Below the pieces are notes generated by a model, which ran no database searches, had not been told where the DNA came from, and saw only the letters and a list, made by a program, of their open reading frames with translations. A DNA stretch of 64,000 bases, from the NCBI RefSeq assembly GCF_000512585.2, contig NC_089244.1, forward strand, positions 1,364,001 to 1,428,000, written 5' to 3'. Positions 12,001 to 23,303 of the stretch are shown one piece after another (within the stretch, counting starts at the first letter, position 1; every line of letters begins with the position of its first letter). The translations under genes and the position numbers were made by a program. This DNA comes from Kwoniella bestiolae CBS 10118. Lineage: Eukaryota > Basidiomycota > Tremellomycetes > Tremellales > Cryptococcaceae.

Positions 12001-14377
12001 TAAAAGATGGGAGTTGAGTCGATTTACCACAACCAGTCTCTCCACTAAGCACTATTATTTGAGACTCATCGAGTGCAGATACTATCTGCTCTCGGAAAGA
12101 AGCAATGGGCAGAGTGTTCCGCTGTTGAAGCATCTTCTGATATGCGGGTGAGTTTCGACGTTCGTGAAAATCATCTTGTAGTTTTTGTGAGAAGCGGTCG
12201 ACTGGTTCTTGATCACTTCGTATAGTCGGTGTGCTTGTTCCGGTAGTAGTGCTTTTGGCAGTGATATCTACTTTTGACTCTACCGGAGGTCCCACTGCCT
12301 TTTTCTCGTACAAGCTTTTTATTTTGGCCCATACTTCCCTTTTGCCCACATCTTCCTGATCTTTTCTCTTGAGTTCTAATTCTTCCCATAACTCTCTATA
12401 ATCAGGTGGCATAGTCCTCCAATTGATGCCGGTGAGCGTTCCATCACCCGATAGATCGTTGATTGCAAGGGTTGAAACGTAATTCTCAGCTTCGGCCATA
12501 TCGTTACAAGCGATGTCGTCCATACGCCAGACTTTCCTTCTACCAGTAGACCAGCGGATCTCGAGTCCAGCTCGAGCGGCACGACTTCCGCCAGATAGCT
12601 TAGCGTAGGTGAATACAGCTTGTTTCGATTGTTTGGTGACAACCGACTTGAGTATGTTCTTTGGTATGTTTCCGGCAAAGGAAGATTTTGGAATCGCCAT
12701 GGATCGAACGGTTATCGACGTGTATGACTCGACAGGCTCTTCGTTTTCAAGGGGCTCCGCCGGCTCATCCAACATACCTCCAAACAATCCACCTTCTTCT
12801 TCATCTCCGGATCCGCTAAATATGTCATCGTTCCTAGGTGGATTGTCATCTGGTGTAGATGCGCAGGATTCTGGTTGATTCTGGTCACCTTCGATGGGTT
12901 TGATAGATGTACCCTTCAATCTAGCAGCAAGGGCGGCAGCGTCTCGTTGTGATTTGAGGGATTTGAAAATGACATCTGTACTTGCGTTAGCTTGGCTCGG
13001 TGGGACAGGGATGAATGATTTGGCTTACCAGCGTCTTTTCGGCTAAACATGTAATCCTTCTCCGTCTTTCCTATCTTGTCCTTCAATTGCCTGATCTCAG
13101 GTGTCTCCAAGATTACTCCGCTCCCTTTGCCCTTCTTCCCCTTTGCCTTGGCTCCTCCTGCCGCAGATTTGAGGGTGTCTAGCTCAAGTGATAATCTTGC
13201 CCAAGTCTCGTTGACCTTATTCGAGTCAAAATCGTCGTCTGACTCGGATTCTGAAGCAGCTGAAGAGTCGAGGGATTGGAAGAGAGAAGTAAGACCGGCC
13301 GAAGCAGTGGTATCGAATGAGGTAGATGGTTGAGGAGCTTTGGGTTTGGGTATTTCAGGTGGTGGAGGTGGACTCTCCGACCTAGGCAGTTCTAACAATG
13401 GTACTTCCGGCTGAGGCAAACTCGGTTCTTTAGTGGTACAAATCAGCTATCTCCATCTGTGCATCATAGAAATCAATCACACACCTTCCTTTCTTGCATA
13501 CTCTCCCTTCTGGAGACACTCATCTTCGGTCAAATGAGTCCACATCTGCGCGGATTTAGCACTTCCGACAGCAATCACAGGATAAGGAAGATGATCGACT
13601 TACCCATTCTAAAGCTTCTTCCCAGGAATCACTTTCGCTCAGCCCTTCCAGCAAACATTGCTCAATCCTCTCGTCCCTAAAGCCAAGCTTCTTCAAGATA
13701 TGGTAAATGATATAAAAGCGTAACAGACTCTTCTCAGTGTCTTGCCCTGGACTGGTGGAAGGTATAGTTTTGGTTGTTATTTGCGACGTGTCTATAAGAG
13801 CAAGAGGATCAGACCATGATATGATGCAGCTATATCAGGAACCGTTACCTTCTGCTATCTTCCCATTCTCCAAAAAGGCCAAATCTAACACCTCATCCCG
13901 TACTTTTTCGTCCAGTTCCAATTTAGGGAACGAAGTCGCCAGTCTACGATCGTATTCGATAGTCTGCTCCGATACATCAGTGAGGCAGGAAGTTGCCGAG
14001 ACGGATCCCACTTACCTTGATTAAACGTGAGACTTCCTTCTCTCCTTTTTCATGCAGCTTGTCCACCAGAGACTGCAAAGCTGCTTTTTCGATAGCCCCT
14101 TCATCCTCCCAGTCTGCTTCGCCGTCAACTGGCTTTGAAACTTTAGCGTCCTCGACTGATGTATCCTTGTCTTCTGTCTCAGTCTGGACTCTATCTTTGG
14201 CAGCCTCTATAGCTTCCTTCTGTTCCTGGGCGGGAGGAGGCGCTGGTTCAGGTTTTTTGGAAGCTGTCGAAGTGGTAGCGAAACCCCTTTGAACGGCTGA
14301 GAGGGTTGTTAGTGTGTATGATACCTCGGTTGTTAAGAGCTTTACTCACGCTTCAATGACATCTTTTTCTTCCCCAT
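9071..14377 (-). CDS. DEAH/RHA-type RNA helicase, DHX29/DHX57-like
   Basis: A many-exon gene starting MGKKKMSLK. The N-terminal part has a TIEYDRRLATSFPKL block, a UBA/RWD-like stretch (RDERIEQCLLEGL) and a long acidic Ser-rich linker (13000-13420). The helicase core is mainly in the exon 10958-12919: motif I GETGCGKST, Ia TEPRRISA, II DEVHER, III SATVD, and motif VI KQRRGRAGR at about 10650. Next come the winged-helix and ratchet region (PEMLRLSLQDLALR, ALDPPSP, PMGRLLSKLP, LTIAATLNSKSPF) and an OB fold at the 3' end. The ERRNSPAYQKMLQQRNTLP lead-in and the insert after SVPGRTFPVQV resemble DHX29, a 40S-bound initiation helicase. Motif II is DEVH rather than DEAH, as in that group. A role in translation initiation is inferred from family only. 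I did not fix every splice site. Confidence 0.85.
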
Positions 14378-14911
14378 TCTGAAGAGAATTTTAGAATGAG
14401 GGCAGTGCAAGCAAGCACGATCAAATGTAGTGAGCTGAACGACGAGAAATTAAAGTAGTCGAGTAGTTGTAGAAAGATGGTTTGCTTTCATGAGATGGAT
14501 GATGCTGAAAATGAAAGTGAGAGGTACAATGGCAGTGGAGCCCCACAGTGACATGAGATGGCGGAGTACTCCGCTTTCAAGTATACAATCAGGTGTGTTG
14601 TTATTGCATAAGCATATAACATATGTTGATATTAGCAATCACCACCTGTACTAACCTACATTTGCCACTCTCCTTCCCACTTCTCTCCTCCCCCTCCCTG
14701 GTCATATGTCGACATAACTTCTTCCATCCCTTCTGTATCTTACCAATCCCATTACAGACATTCCGCTTACCCATCACATCATATCAAGCTCAGCCCAACA
14801 TGGTATTATAAATTTGACACACACACAGCTCTTCCTCTTCTCGTTTATACTTCTTCCCAATTCAACCGATTGACCAGCCAAAGCTCAACTGCGATAATCA
14901 CAAACTCAGCG
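14378..14911. other. Divergent promoter region between helicase and PWWP gene
   Basis: A pyrimidine-rich + strand (14640-14870) precedes the PWWP gene start. No open frame with support and no RNA gene was seen. Confidence 0.5.
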
Positions 14912-16740
14912 ATGCCCAAGAGGAAGTGTGCGCCATGCGACTCCCTTCCCGCACCACCCATCCAGTTAGGCTCGCTTGACGCCGCTCTCGATCTCCTAGC
15001 GTGCGATACATTCACAAGGTTGGAAGGTGTCACTGCCAAATTCGAGGCATGTGCCAAAGTCAAATTGGAAGAAGGGGTAGTGAAAGCGAGATGGGAGGAA
15101 GCTGTCAAGCGATATTGGGTCATGAAGTCGATGGATGATCTGTGCTGCACTGCGAGGAAGGTGGCTGCAAAGAACATGGATGGGGATAAGATGGAGGAAG
15201 ACGGTGATACTCAAGCAGGTCAGTGAACGTATCACAAATCCCATTTCTTTGCTGACAAATCGGATGTATAGATGGGGAAAGACAAGATGGGAGTGGTCGA
15301 CCTCTACCGAACCGACATCATATAGGTGCAGTGGCTACCCATCAGCTGAACGCAGAGGAAGAAAGAGAATGGAGAAGATGGAACCCTAAAATAGGAGACG
15401 TCGTACTCGTCGAAACGGCTGAAGATGGCTTTTGGCCCGGTAAAGTAGGTTCACCATATCTCGTCTCAAGTATGGTACTTATGCTGATCAAACACCCAGA
15501 TCATCGATAAGAAGACCTTCTTTCAAGGTAGGACAGTACCCCGAGGGAATCATTTCTTTCCTGTCAGAGTATACCACGAAGATATGCCTCCGTGAGTTAT
15601 GATGAGCAACTCAACACTGTATGCCCCCAGGCGGCGCAGTACAATGCGGAAAGAGTCCGAGCTATACGCTTATCTTCGATATTACTCAGCATCATCACCG
15701 TCAAAGCTCGATTGGTACCCCTCACTCTTCGTCCGACCCCTCCTCTCCTAGCTGCTCCAGCCCTACTCAGCGCATATCACCATGCCGCCAACCCTACCAC
15801 CTTCGATATGCTAGCTTCGGCTAGGGAGTCTCTAGCGGCCCATACCCGAACTCATCCTGGTGTAGGAGACGAGCCAGATCGTGCTCAGATAAAGGCTGAT
15901 AAAGATGCATGGAACAAGACGGTCAATTGGGTAATGAATGAAAGGAGAATAGAGAAGCTCAGGACGGTCAGCGAAGAACGAGACAAACAGTTGAAAATGG
16001 TAATCAAGAGTGATGTGTTGGAAGGAAAAGGGGAAGGTTGTGATCGATCTTGCGATGGAGAAGAGATGTCCAATATATTTGGACCGAAGAAGAGGCGAAC
16101 ATTCACCTCTGGATTTGAGGAGAACAGGAATTCTCCTGGTGCTGCAAATCCTTCGACCAGTATCTTTGGTCCGATCAGTACGAACGGTGGTGGTCCCTCT
16201 ACACCGCAGAGAACAGCTTCCCCATCCCTCGCATCACTCATCCGACCCAACCTTTCGACTCCTCAAAGGCCCAATTCACCTCGTCGATCGACGCGCGAAA
16301 AGCGTCGAGGGGCAATATACGTGGGTATGGGCGAATCCAGCCCTCGAGGTCGGGGCGGTACCTACACACCGCCTAGAATCTTACCTTCAGGGGACGAAAC
16401 AGCTGTCCGAAGTTCGGGTTCCCCCGTACCTACTCTCCAGCGATTCGATTTTGTCAGTCCGTTAGGTCCGGTCAAACAAGGTAAACTTACAAACGGTTTT
16501 AACGGTCATGCCGACGGCAACACCGACCCTCCACCAGTGATGTTTGGTAATATAGGTAGAAGTGGGAGTCTGGAAGTGGTAAGAGAAGAGGAAGGCGAGG
16601 AGGATGGATGGATGGTAGTGGAGAAGAAGAAAGGGAGGAGAAGAGCTGGATCTGAACCTGCTGCAGAGAAGAAAGAAATGCAGTCGACGGATTCTTCGGC
16701 CAACGGTTCGACCAGAGATGAGGAGATGATGGAAACGTAA
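14912..16740 (+). CDS. PWWP-domain protein
   Basis: Five exons by my reading. The start MPKRKCAPCDSLP leads to a small helical N-terminal region (exon 14912-15218). A PWWP domain follows: PKIGDVVLVETAEDGFWPGK, then IIDKKTFFQGRTVPRGNHFFPVRVYHEDM, with FWPG in place of PWWP. A helical tail of the domain (SELYAYLRYYSASSPSKLD) crosses two short introns. The C-terminal half (15780-16740) is low-complexity, basic and Ser/Pro-rich, with a KKRR stretch likely to act as nuclear localisation signal. PWWP domains bind methylated histone H3 tails with DNA, so a chromatin role is likely, but the specific function is unknown. A single long frame begins at 15592, but its first codons lie in an intron, so I prefer the spliced model. 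Confidence 0.72.
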
Positions 16741-17069
16741 TTCGTCATCACTGTTTTTACTATTCAATAGATGGAATGTTGTTTATAGGTTGTACGACCA
16801 TATATCTAAGCTGATTATATCCCAGCAGATCATAGCAGATAATCTGATATGTTTATTTATATATCCACATGGTTGTTATCCCCATCATGTAGTGACTGCT
16901 GAATGTCATCATTTGGTGGGTTATTGTCATGTCGGCCATGTCCGCTTATGATTCGTTTGTTGATCCGATTCTGGAGATTCGCCAAAAGTTGAAAACCGGT
17001 TTCATGCTTGAAGGTGATGATTCTTGCTGCTCTTGTCAATCTGTCCCCTCAACAACGCTGCTATAGCTG

Positions 17070-19226
17070 ATGCTCAACCTCTTCCGACGAGCAATCATGT
17101 CTACTCCGCACATCGCCAAGCAAAGACCTGTAGTCGCCGTGATAGGCACGACAGGTGTCGGTAAATCCAACTTGGCCGTTGCTTTAGCTCAGTCCCTTGG
17201 TCGATCACCTCGAACTGCAAACGGCAGTGGCATTCCGCTAGATGGAGCACCATATCCTGCTGTAGTCCTCTCAGCCGACTCTATGCAACTTTACAAAGGG
17301 CTGGATGTCATCACGAATAAAGTGACGGAAGAGGAAAAAGGAGGAGTGGAACATTGGGGATTGGATATGGTATCACCAGGACAAGGAGGAAGTTGGGAAG
17401 TGGGGAAATGGTGCAATGAAGCGGATAAGAAGGTGAGCACATTTACTTCTATCAGTGTGGTGCCATGGTGCTTGCGGTACATCCCTGAAAAAGCGAAGCT
17501 CATCAGTACCACTTGATAGTAGATTGCTACTTTGCCTGAAAATTCTTTGCCTATCGTATGCGGAGGTACTCATTACTTCATCCAACATTTCCTCTTCCCT
17601 CCACCAGAACTATCTTTCGATAGACCAACGACACCATCCGCCAAAGGGAAATCTCCAGTAGACCCATCGGCATTGAGGTGGACACCTCCTGGACCACGTC
17701 CACCCATTCCAGAAACGCTAGAACCAGAGATGATCAGGTTATTGGACACCTTCTGGAATACCACCCCGGAATGGCCACAAAGTGTCACAGACAATAACGC
17801 TGAGACACCTGCGGAACCATCGAGCTCAAAAGCCAGTAGACCAACAATTTACGAAGACGCTCAATTACTTGCATTGCACCAGCTGTTATGCGCATTGGAT
17901 CCGAAAGAAGGTGGGAGATGGCATTGGCGTGATGGACGCAAGGTCAGGAGAGGTCTGGAGAGATGGTGGGAGCGTGGTGGCTCTATAGAATCTGCTCCTC
18001 AGACAACTGACGGTCCACAAGCTGGCGTGGATGCTAAGGGGAGGCGAGCAAGGTAGGTTTGGGCTTACTTGTCTGAGAAACCGAATGAGAGATTGCTAAA
18101 TAATCTAGTAGATTTCGGACTCTCATTTTCTGGGTGTATGAGCCACTCGAAAGCTTACGACCTCGTCTGGACAAGCGGGTTGATAAGATGGTCGAGGTGA
18201 GTTTAGCGGTATGGTACTGAATATGAGAAGTAGCTAACAAATATGCGCAGAACGGTCTGCTAAGGGAGATATCCGAGTTGAGGGACATTGCGAAACAGAT
18301 ATATGGAACAACAGAAGCTACAGATCACACTGAAGGCATATTTCAGTCGATTGGTAAGCTTCATTTCAACTTTGGGTATCAAGGCCATCCCCCGACTGAC
18401 GTGGTATCTACGAGTAGGATACAAGGAGTTCTCGTCATTAGCACTACCCCAGCCTCAGCCGACATCTGACTCGGCGTATGGTCCCGCTTTGGAACGGACA
18501 AAGCTTTCAACACATCAGTATGCCAAATCGCAGTTGAAATGGATCAAGAAACAGCTATTACCTGCTGTCAAGGAGGCGAAATCACTTGGAGGAGATGTCG
18601 GGGTGTATGTTGTAAATGGTGGAGAAAAGGGAGTTGAGCCAGCTTTGAACGTGTTTCGGGGTAAGTGACCGTTCAGAATGCTTCGTAACACTTGTGCTGA
18701 CTTCCGAGACAACTCGATTCCAGCTTTCATGACGGGGCAGCAGTTGCCTAAAGCTGAGGACGTCGGTCATGCGGACACTCCTTCATTGCTGGATGTTCTC
18801 AATGATCACGGTTCAAGCAAAGTGCCGGATACAGCTGAGTAGGTTGGATTTGAATTCGGAATGAGCAATCAACCTGACTCGTTCTATTCCCCTTAGCCGA
18901 CAAGATATCAACGCTCGACGGGATTGTGAAGCCTGTTCTACAATTGGTCGTCCATACTCTCTTAGCGTGAAAGAGTGGGATGCCCATGTCAAGTCGAGAT
19001 TCCATAAGAGGTGAGCTCTTTAGTATCAGAATCGCAATGTTAGGGGGCTGATGTGGATATTGTCTGCAGAAATGCCAATCCCGTCAAAAGGGATAAAGAT
19101 GAGTGGATTGCGCAGCAGCGAGCACAGGGAGAAGCAAAGCGTGCGGAGAGGGACCGCTTGAAGGGGGAGCTATCTGCTCTGAAGCTGCAGCAGGAACAGC
19201 TGAAGGACGATAACAGCATTGTATAG
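17070..19226 (+). CDS. MOD5: tRNA dimethylallyltransferase (isopentenyltransferase)
   Basis: About eight exons. P-loop GTTGVGKS, then SADSMQLYKGLDVITNK, GVEHWGLD, VCGGTHYFIQHFLF, a central helical part with QIYG, GYKEF and QYAKSQLKWIKKQLLP, and a C-terminal matrin-type C2H2 finger (CEACSTIGRPYSL..EWDAHVKSRFH, about 18920-19010) followed by a charged tail. The finger is typical of eukaryotic enzymes and binds tRNA. The enzyme adds the isopentenyl group of i6A37 in tRNAs reading UNN codons. Two in-frame ATGs occur, at 17070 (MLNLFRRAI, basic and amphipathic) and 17097 (MSTPH). The first has a poor context (C at -3) and the second has A at -3. This mirrors yeast MOD5, where two starts give mitochondrial and cytosolic/nuclear forms. 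Confidence 0.92.
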
Positions 19227-19536
19227 CTCCATGCATCACTCGCATGCTCATATAGCAGTTGTATAGGAATGCCACAACAGACCATCCAGAGATTCATTTA
19301 TGATTGTACCTGACTGACCAAAAAATACTAACTCCGGTTTGTTCCGGTGATGGTGCCCATCCACGTGGCTTGTTCATGGTCCCATCAGTAAAAGGGGATC
19401 AGCGAATAGAAAGTGAAGAATATGACATTCATCCCATACATTACACATCTGCAGCTAACATCTCTAATTCACTCTTTCTTACCATCGTTATCACCATCGT
19501 TGACATCACCACTCATCACTCAGATCACCTGTAGCC

Positions 19537-20534
19537 ATGTCAACCTCACTTGTACGACAGAGCCTCTTCCGAGCGGTAGCCAAGCGTGAGTTGGGATCCA
19601 TAGTGATGGTCAACATCGAAAGGATGCAAGGATTGCTGACTCGTATTCGACGTGTATAGCCTCGATGCTTAGGGCTTCCGCTCCTGGCTTGATGCTTGCT
19701 CAACGAAGGTCAGTGACTCCTATGCGATGACGCTAGATGTAGATAGGAGGAGCAGGATCAGGTGCAGGCGGGACAGTGTGATAGATACGGTCGGAAGAAC
19801 AAATGGGGATACCCGACCGTGGAGGCTGAGGAGGATCGGACAGGCCCATGATTGGGCATCATGGGGGATGAGCTGACTCAGCTCTCTGTTCGCGATACAG
19901 GTTCGCTTCCACCCAGAACATGACCCCAGCGGAGAGTATTTCATACCTCAACGCTCAGCGACAACACCGACCCAACTCTCCTCACGCTCAAATCTACCAA
20001 CCTCAAGTATGCCCAAAATCCTCTTTTTTCCAGTGTCTGTAACATTACACTTGTCCGAATGCTTACTTCCATCTGGCTTCCTCAGATCACATGGATTCTC
20101 TCGATCGCCAACAGAGTGACCGGTGTCGCCCTCTCCGGAGCTCTATACGCTGGTGCCCTCGCATACCTCCTCCACCCCGTTTTCCCCATCATCGACTCTG
20201 CTCACCTCGTCTCCCTCGTTGCTGATTTACCAACATGGGTTAAGGGTGGTCTCAAGTTCCTCTTTGCTGTGCCATTCACTTTCCACACTTTCAACGGTAT
20301 TAGACATTTGGGATGGGATATCGGAAAGGGTGAGTGGGATGTCCAGTCTTTGACTTGAACACCATCGAATATGATTTGGAGAGGGGGATTAGAAAGTGTT
20401 CGAGAAGTATACGAGTAAGACGGCTGACTTATTTACTTGAATTAGGTCTCACCATCAAGGGTGTGTATGCTACCGGTTACACTGTCATGGCCGCTACCGC
20501 CATCTCAAGTATCTACCTTGCTTTCTTTGTATAA
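19537..20534 (+). CDS. SDH3: Succinate dehydrogenase cytochrome b subunit (complex II)
   Basis: Exons joined by five introns give MSTSLVRQSLFRAVAK, SMLRASAPGLMLAQRR, FASTQNMTPAESISYLNAQR, PNSPHAQIYQPQITWILSIANRVTGVALSG and three membrane segments, ending GYTVMAATAISSIYLAFFV. The basic N-terminus with an RRF/FAST cleavage-like site is a mitochondrial presequence. SIANRVTGVAL provides the ubiquinone-site Ser and Arg region, and HTFNGIRHLGWD carries the haem b ligand histidine. Sdh3 and Sdh4 anchor the dehydrogenase in the inner membrane and pass electrons to ubiquinone. It is full length. A 66-codon frame at its 3' end merely covers the last exon. Confidence 0.94.
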
Positions 20535-20739
20535 GTAAACACTAGTCAGGTAATCATGGGTGACAAACCAGCCGTGTGTACAGGTGAAAAGTGATGGTGG
20601 TGATCTCGGGTTTCTTCGTTATATTTGTTAACGCACGACGTCTCACACGTCTAGGTGATGTATTCGTATGATGTCCATTGTGCATCGCAAAGCAGTGGTA
20701 CAACATGTCTGTCGAGATCCATGAATAGCAAGCCAGATA

Positions 20740-21698
20740 TTATCTGAACCACGCTCCAACCCCTACTCCAGGGCCATCACCACCCTCAGCAGCATGCCAC
20801 CATCCCTCAGGTATCAAGACCGATTCTCCTTCCTTCAGTTTCACAGCGCATGCATCATCCATGGTAAATGCCTGTTTCAACTGTGTCTGACACGTATCCA
20901 GTATACCTTGAGGTAAGTCGGCGAGATCATCAGTATTGCTTGAGTCTGAGAATACACGGGATACCGGGATAGGTATCTGTGAGGTATTGGTGTGTCTCGC
21001 GAGATTCGACGGTGAAAGATATTGAGCTGCTTCAGGAGGTAGGACGTGAAACGTTTTATTGCCCAGTACTGTATGATTCGTCTATCAGCAATACCCCATG
21101 ATGGTCCAGTGTCACTCACTCTGAGAGTATAGCCCCACATAGGGGTCTTTATGGAACGGTGTGAAGCTCTTCTCTGGGCCTATCCAGACTGTCCTCCTGT
21201 ACAGACTCTTCTCCTTGCCCATGTAGAAATGGGGTAATGGGGGTACCGATTCTGCTAGCTTTGGCGAGTTGTCTAACAGATCGGATTGAGCCAGATACGC
21301 GGATGGTAGTTGCGACTTGGGTATGGATGAAGGTATCTGATCGAAGATGAATGCGTCTAGGAACATGCCTACACGCAGGAGTGATGTCAGTCAGTGCGAG
21401 CAATATAACTTACCAACACGATGCAGGGCTTACCAAAACCCATATGAACTCTTTGCCAATCAGGATGCAGATACCCTCTACCCTTCTTGCCCAGCTCAAT
21501 CTCCACTGCCCTCTCCTCCCCTACCGCCTCTCGCATTGCACGCAGCTGATCGGATGATCGCCATTGGGTAAGAGCAGGCCATGAGGTGATGAGCCCCGTG
21601 AGGTGCAGTGGGTGGGCGTGACACTTCGTCAGATGCTCCTGTAGCTGGGTCGGTGTTATTGAAGCGATTGACCGGGCCGTTCGTATCAGCGAGCTCAT
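20740..21698 (-). CDS. JmjC/cupin-domain protein (JMJD5-like 2-oxoglutarate oxygenase)
   Basis: Three exons, starting MSSLIRTARSIASITPTQLQ. The N-terminal part (PLHLTGLITSWPALTQWRS, YLHPDWQRVHMGFG) resembles the F8H/JmjC lead-in. The core has MGKEKSLYRRTVWIGPEKSF then TPFHKDPYVG, giving the HxD iron ligands, and later LIPEGWWHAAEGG, giving the distal histidine. The NKTFHVLPP block supplies the lysine expected for 2-oxoglutarate. The family includes JMJD5/KDM8-type hydroxylases and tRNA wybutosine TYW5-like enzymes, and I cannot tell which applies. An in-frame ATG exists upstream at 21803 but adds a pyrimidine-rich leader unlike a protein N-terminus. It is divergent from the NOPCHAP1-like gene. 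Confidence 0.75.
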
Positions 21699-21988
21699 GG
21701 TCAAGTCAGAGAGGGGATATCTAAGGGAAAAAAGAGGAAGGATGTAGGGGAGAAGATGGAAATGACGAGGATCGATGGAGTGGAGGTTGATCAACCTCTC
21801 CAACTTTTTGTTTACAGAATTAGTTTTGCCAGTCGAGCATCATCGTGTGTCCTTTTCATCTTTCTGCTTGACTGTATATTCGTGGAAACTCCTGGTATAC
21901 GTATCTACATCATCCTAGACTATCTGTTATACATCCGATACACCCAAAGCCAAGACGAACGCCGAATATCTCGAAAGCTGCTCTCATA

Positions 21989-22738
21989 ATGGCCTCGACA
22001 CCTGACCGAGAAAAGCTGGAAGTGGAATCGCCTAAAGCCAGAGAGGCCCGTCTGGGTGAGCTTCTTTGTCTTGACTTTAACATCCTCGTGCACCTCGGCT
22101 GACAGCATAAAATATTGTTATCAGGAAATCTGCTGTCCAGCATATCTTCTCCGTCTGCAGAATCACTCCTCCCAAGCCCAAATCCCATACCGAGCAGACC
22201 TTCCGCTGTACCAGAGAGCGATGGTGGGTTATCTGTGCGATATCTCGTGGGATGGTCAGTATGGCTGACCCTCTTCTCCTGCCCTTCATGCAGTGCTGGC
22301 ACGGGCGAGGGCTTTCCTCCCGATGTTTCAGGCATCAAATCAAGAACTACTGGCAGCAGCTGCCAAAAACCCTGATTCAGTAAATATCGAGAAGATCAAT
22401 GGGAGTCAGGCGATTGCTATGGTACGTCTGAAATCAATGACGCCTTATCGCTCTCAACACTGACGGTAAGCTGACATCGTGAGAAAATGTTGTAGGATCT
22501 GGGATTGGGAGTGTTCGATGCTCCGAAAGACTCGAAAAGCGACTTGGGACCGGAAGTGAACAGTAAACCACCAGCTGATTTAGCCGTTGGAGAAGAACAT
22601 GAAGATAGCGAAAGCGATGACACAACCTCAAGCAATAGTAGTGGAAGCAGTGAAGACGAGAGTGATGACGGGAAGAGCAATCCATCTGCTAGTGCGGATC
22701 AGTCAGAGAAGCTTTATCCTCGAGCTTCAGCAAGCTAG
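21989..22738 (+). CDS. NOPCHAP1-like protein (box C/D snoRNP assembly chaperone family)
   Basis: Four exons give about 180 residues. A charged N-terminus (MASTPDREKLEVESPKAREA) leads to a Ser/Pro-rich linker, then the conserved block VLARARAFLPMFQASNQELL, NPDSVNIEKI and AIAMDLGLGVFD, and an acidic Ser/Asp tail (SDDTTSSNSSGSSEDESDD). The pattern of R-x-FLP-x(2-3)-A-N-x-x-L, then NIE, then I-x-MDLxLGVFD is what I know from the small family that includes human C12orf45/NOPCHAP1, a bridge between the R2TP complex and NOP58. The match is by motif recognition only. The protein is short and otherwise low-complexity, so the call is moderate. Confidence 0.6.
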
Positions 22739-23303
22739 GGAGCATTGTCTGTGTACTCCACTACGTGTAACATAATATTCTTCATGAAACGACAATGTAT
22801 GACATCTTATGATAGATGGAATGGTGATGTCTGAGAGAATCTCCTTGGCTCCCATCTACGGCCATAGAATCCAGAAAACATCGTATCCCGTCAGCTCTGC
22901 GCAATGAACCTGGATATCGCTCGGGTAGTACCAAGCTGGGGGACCACTTGGGAACACAGAGTGCTGTAGTTTTTTGCTCGGCTACTTGCATGCTCTCTGT
23001 CCTTCATGCACCCTAATGCTGCACCCTGTCGGCCGTGAGCTGGCAGAGTAGTCATCAAACAACTTGTGAAAGGTCGAACGACATCTGATACGATGCAGCT
23101 GAGCCATGAACATACACATATATATACAGTGTATGTTTTATATTCCGTCGGATTTGTCAACGACAACAACATCATCATCATCATCATCACATCCACGTCG
23201 CGTCATATAGAGATAGATGATTTTGGATTGTCGTTTCTTTTGTCAATTCGTATGGAGCTTTTCTAATTTAAACAGCAATCCCAGCTACACTCGAGACAGC
23301 GCG
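22739..23303. other. Intergenic region before GAB1 with an ATC microsatellite
   Basis: No supported gene. A run of about six ATC units lies at 23171-23189. The short frames on both strands are fragmentary. Confidence 0.5.

Noticed and set aside
15592..15720. Long frame start (MSYDEQLNTVC) as the beginning of a separate 382-residue protein
   Set aside because: Its first codons overlap the intron joining the PWWP exons. Splicing carries the PWWP domain into the same downstream frame, so it is one gene.
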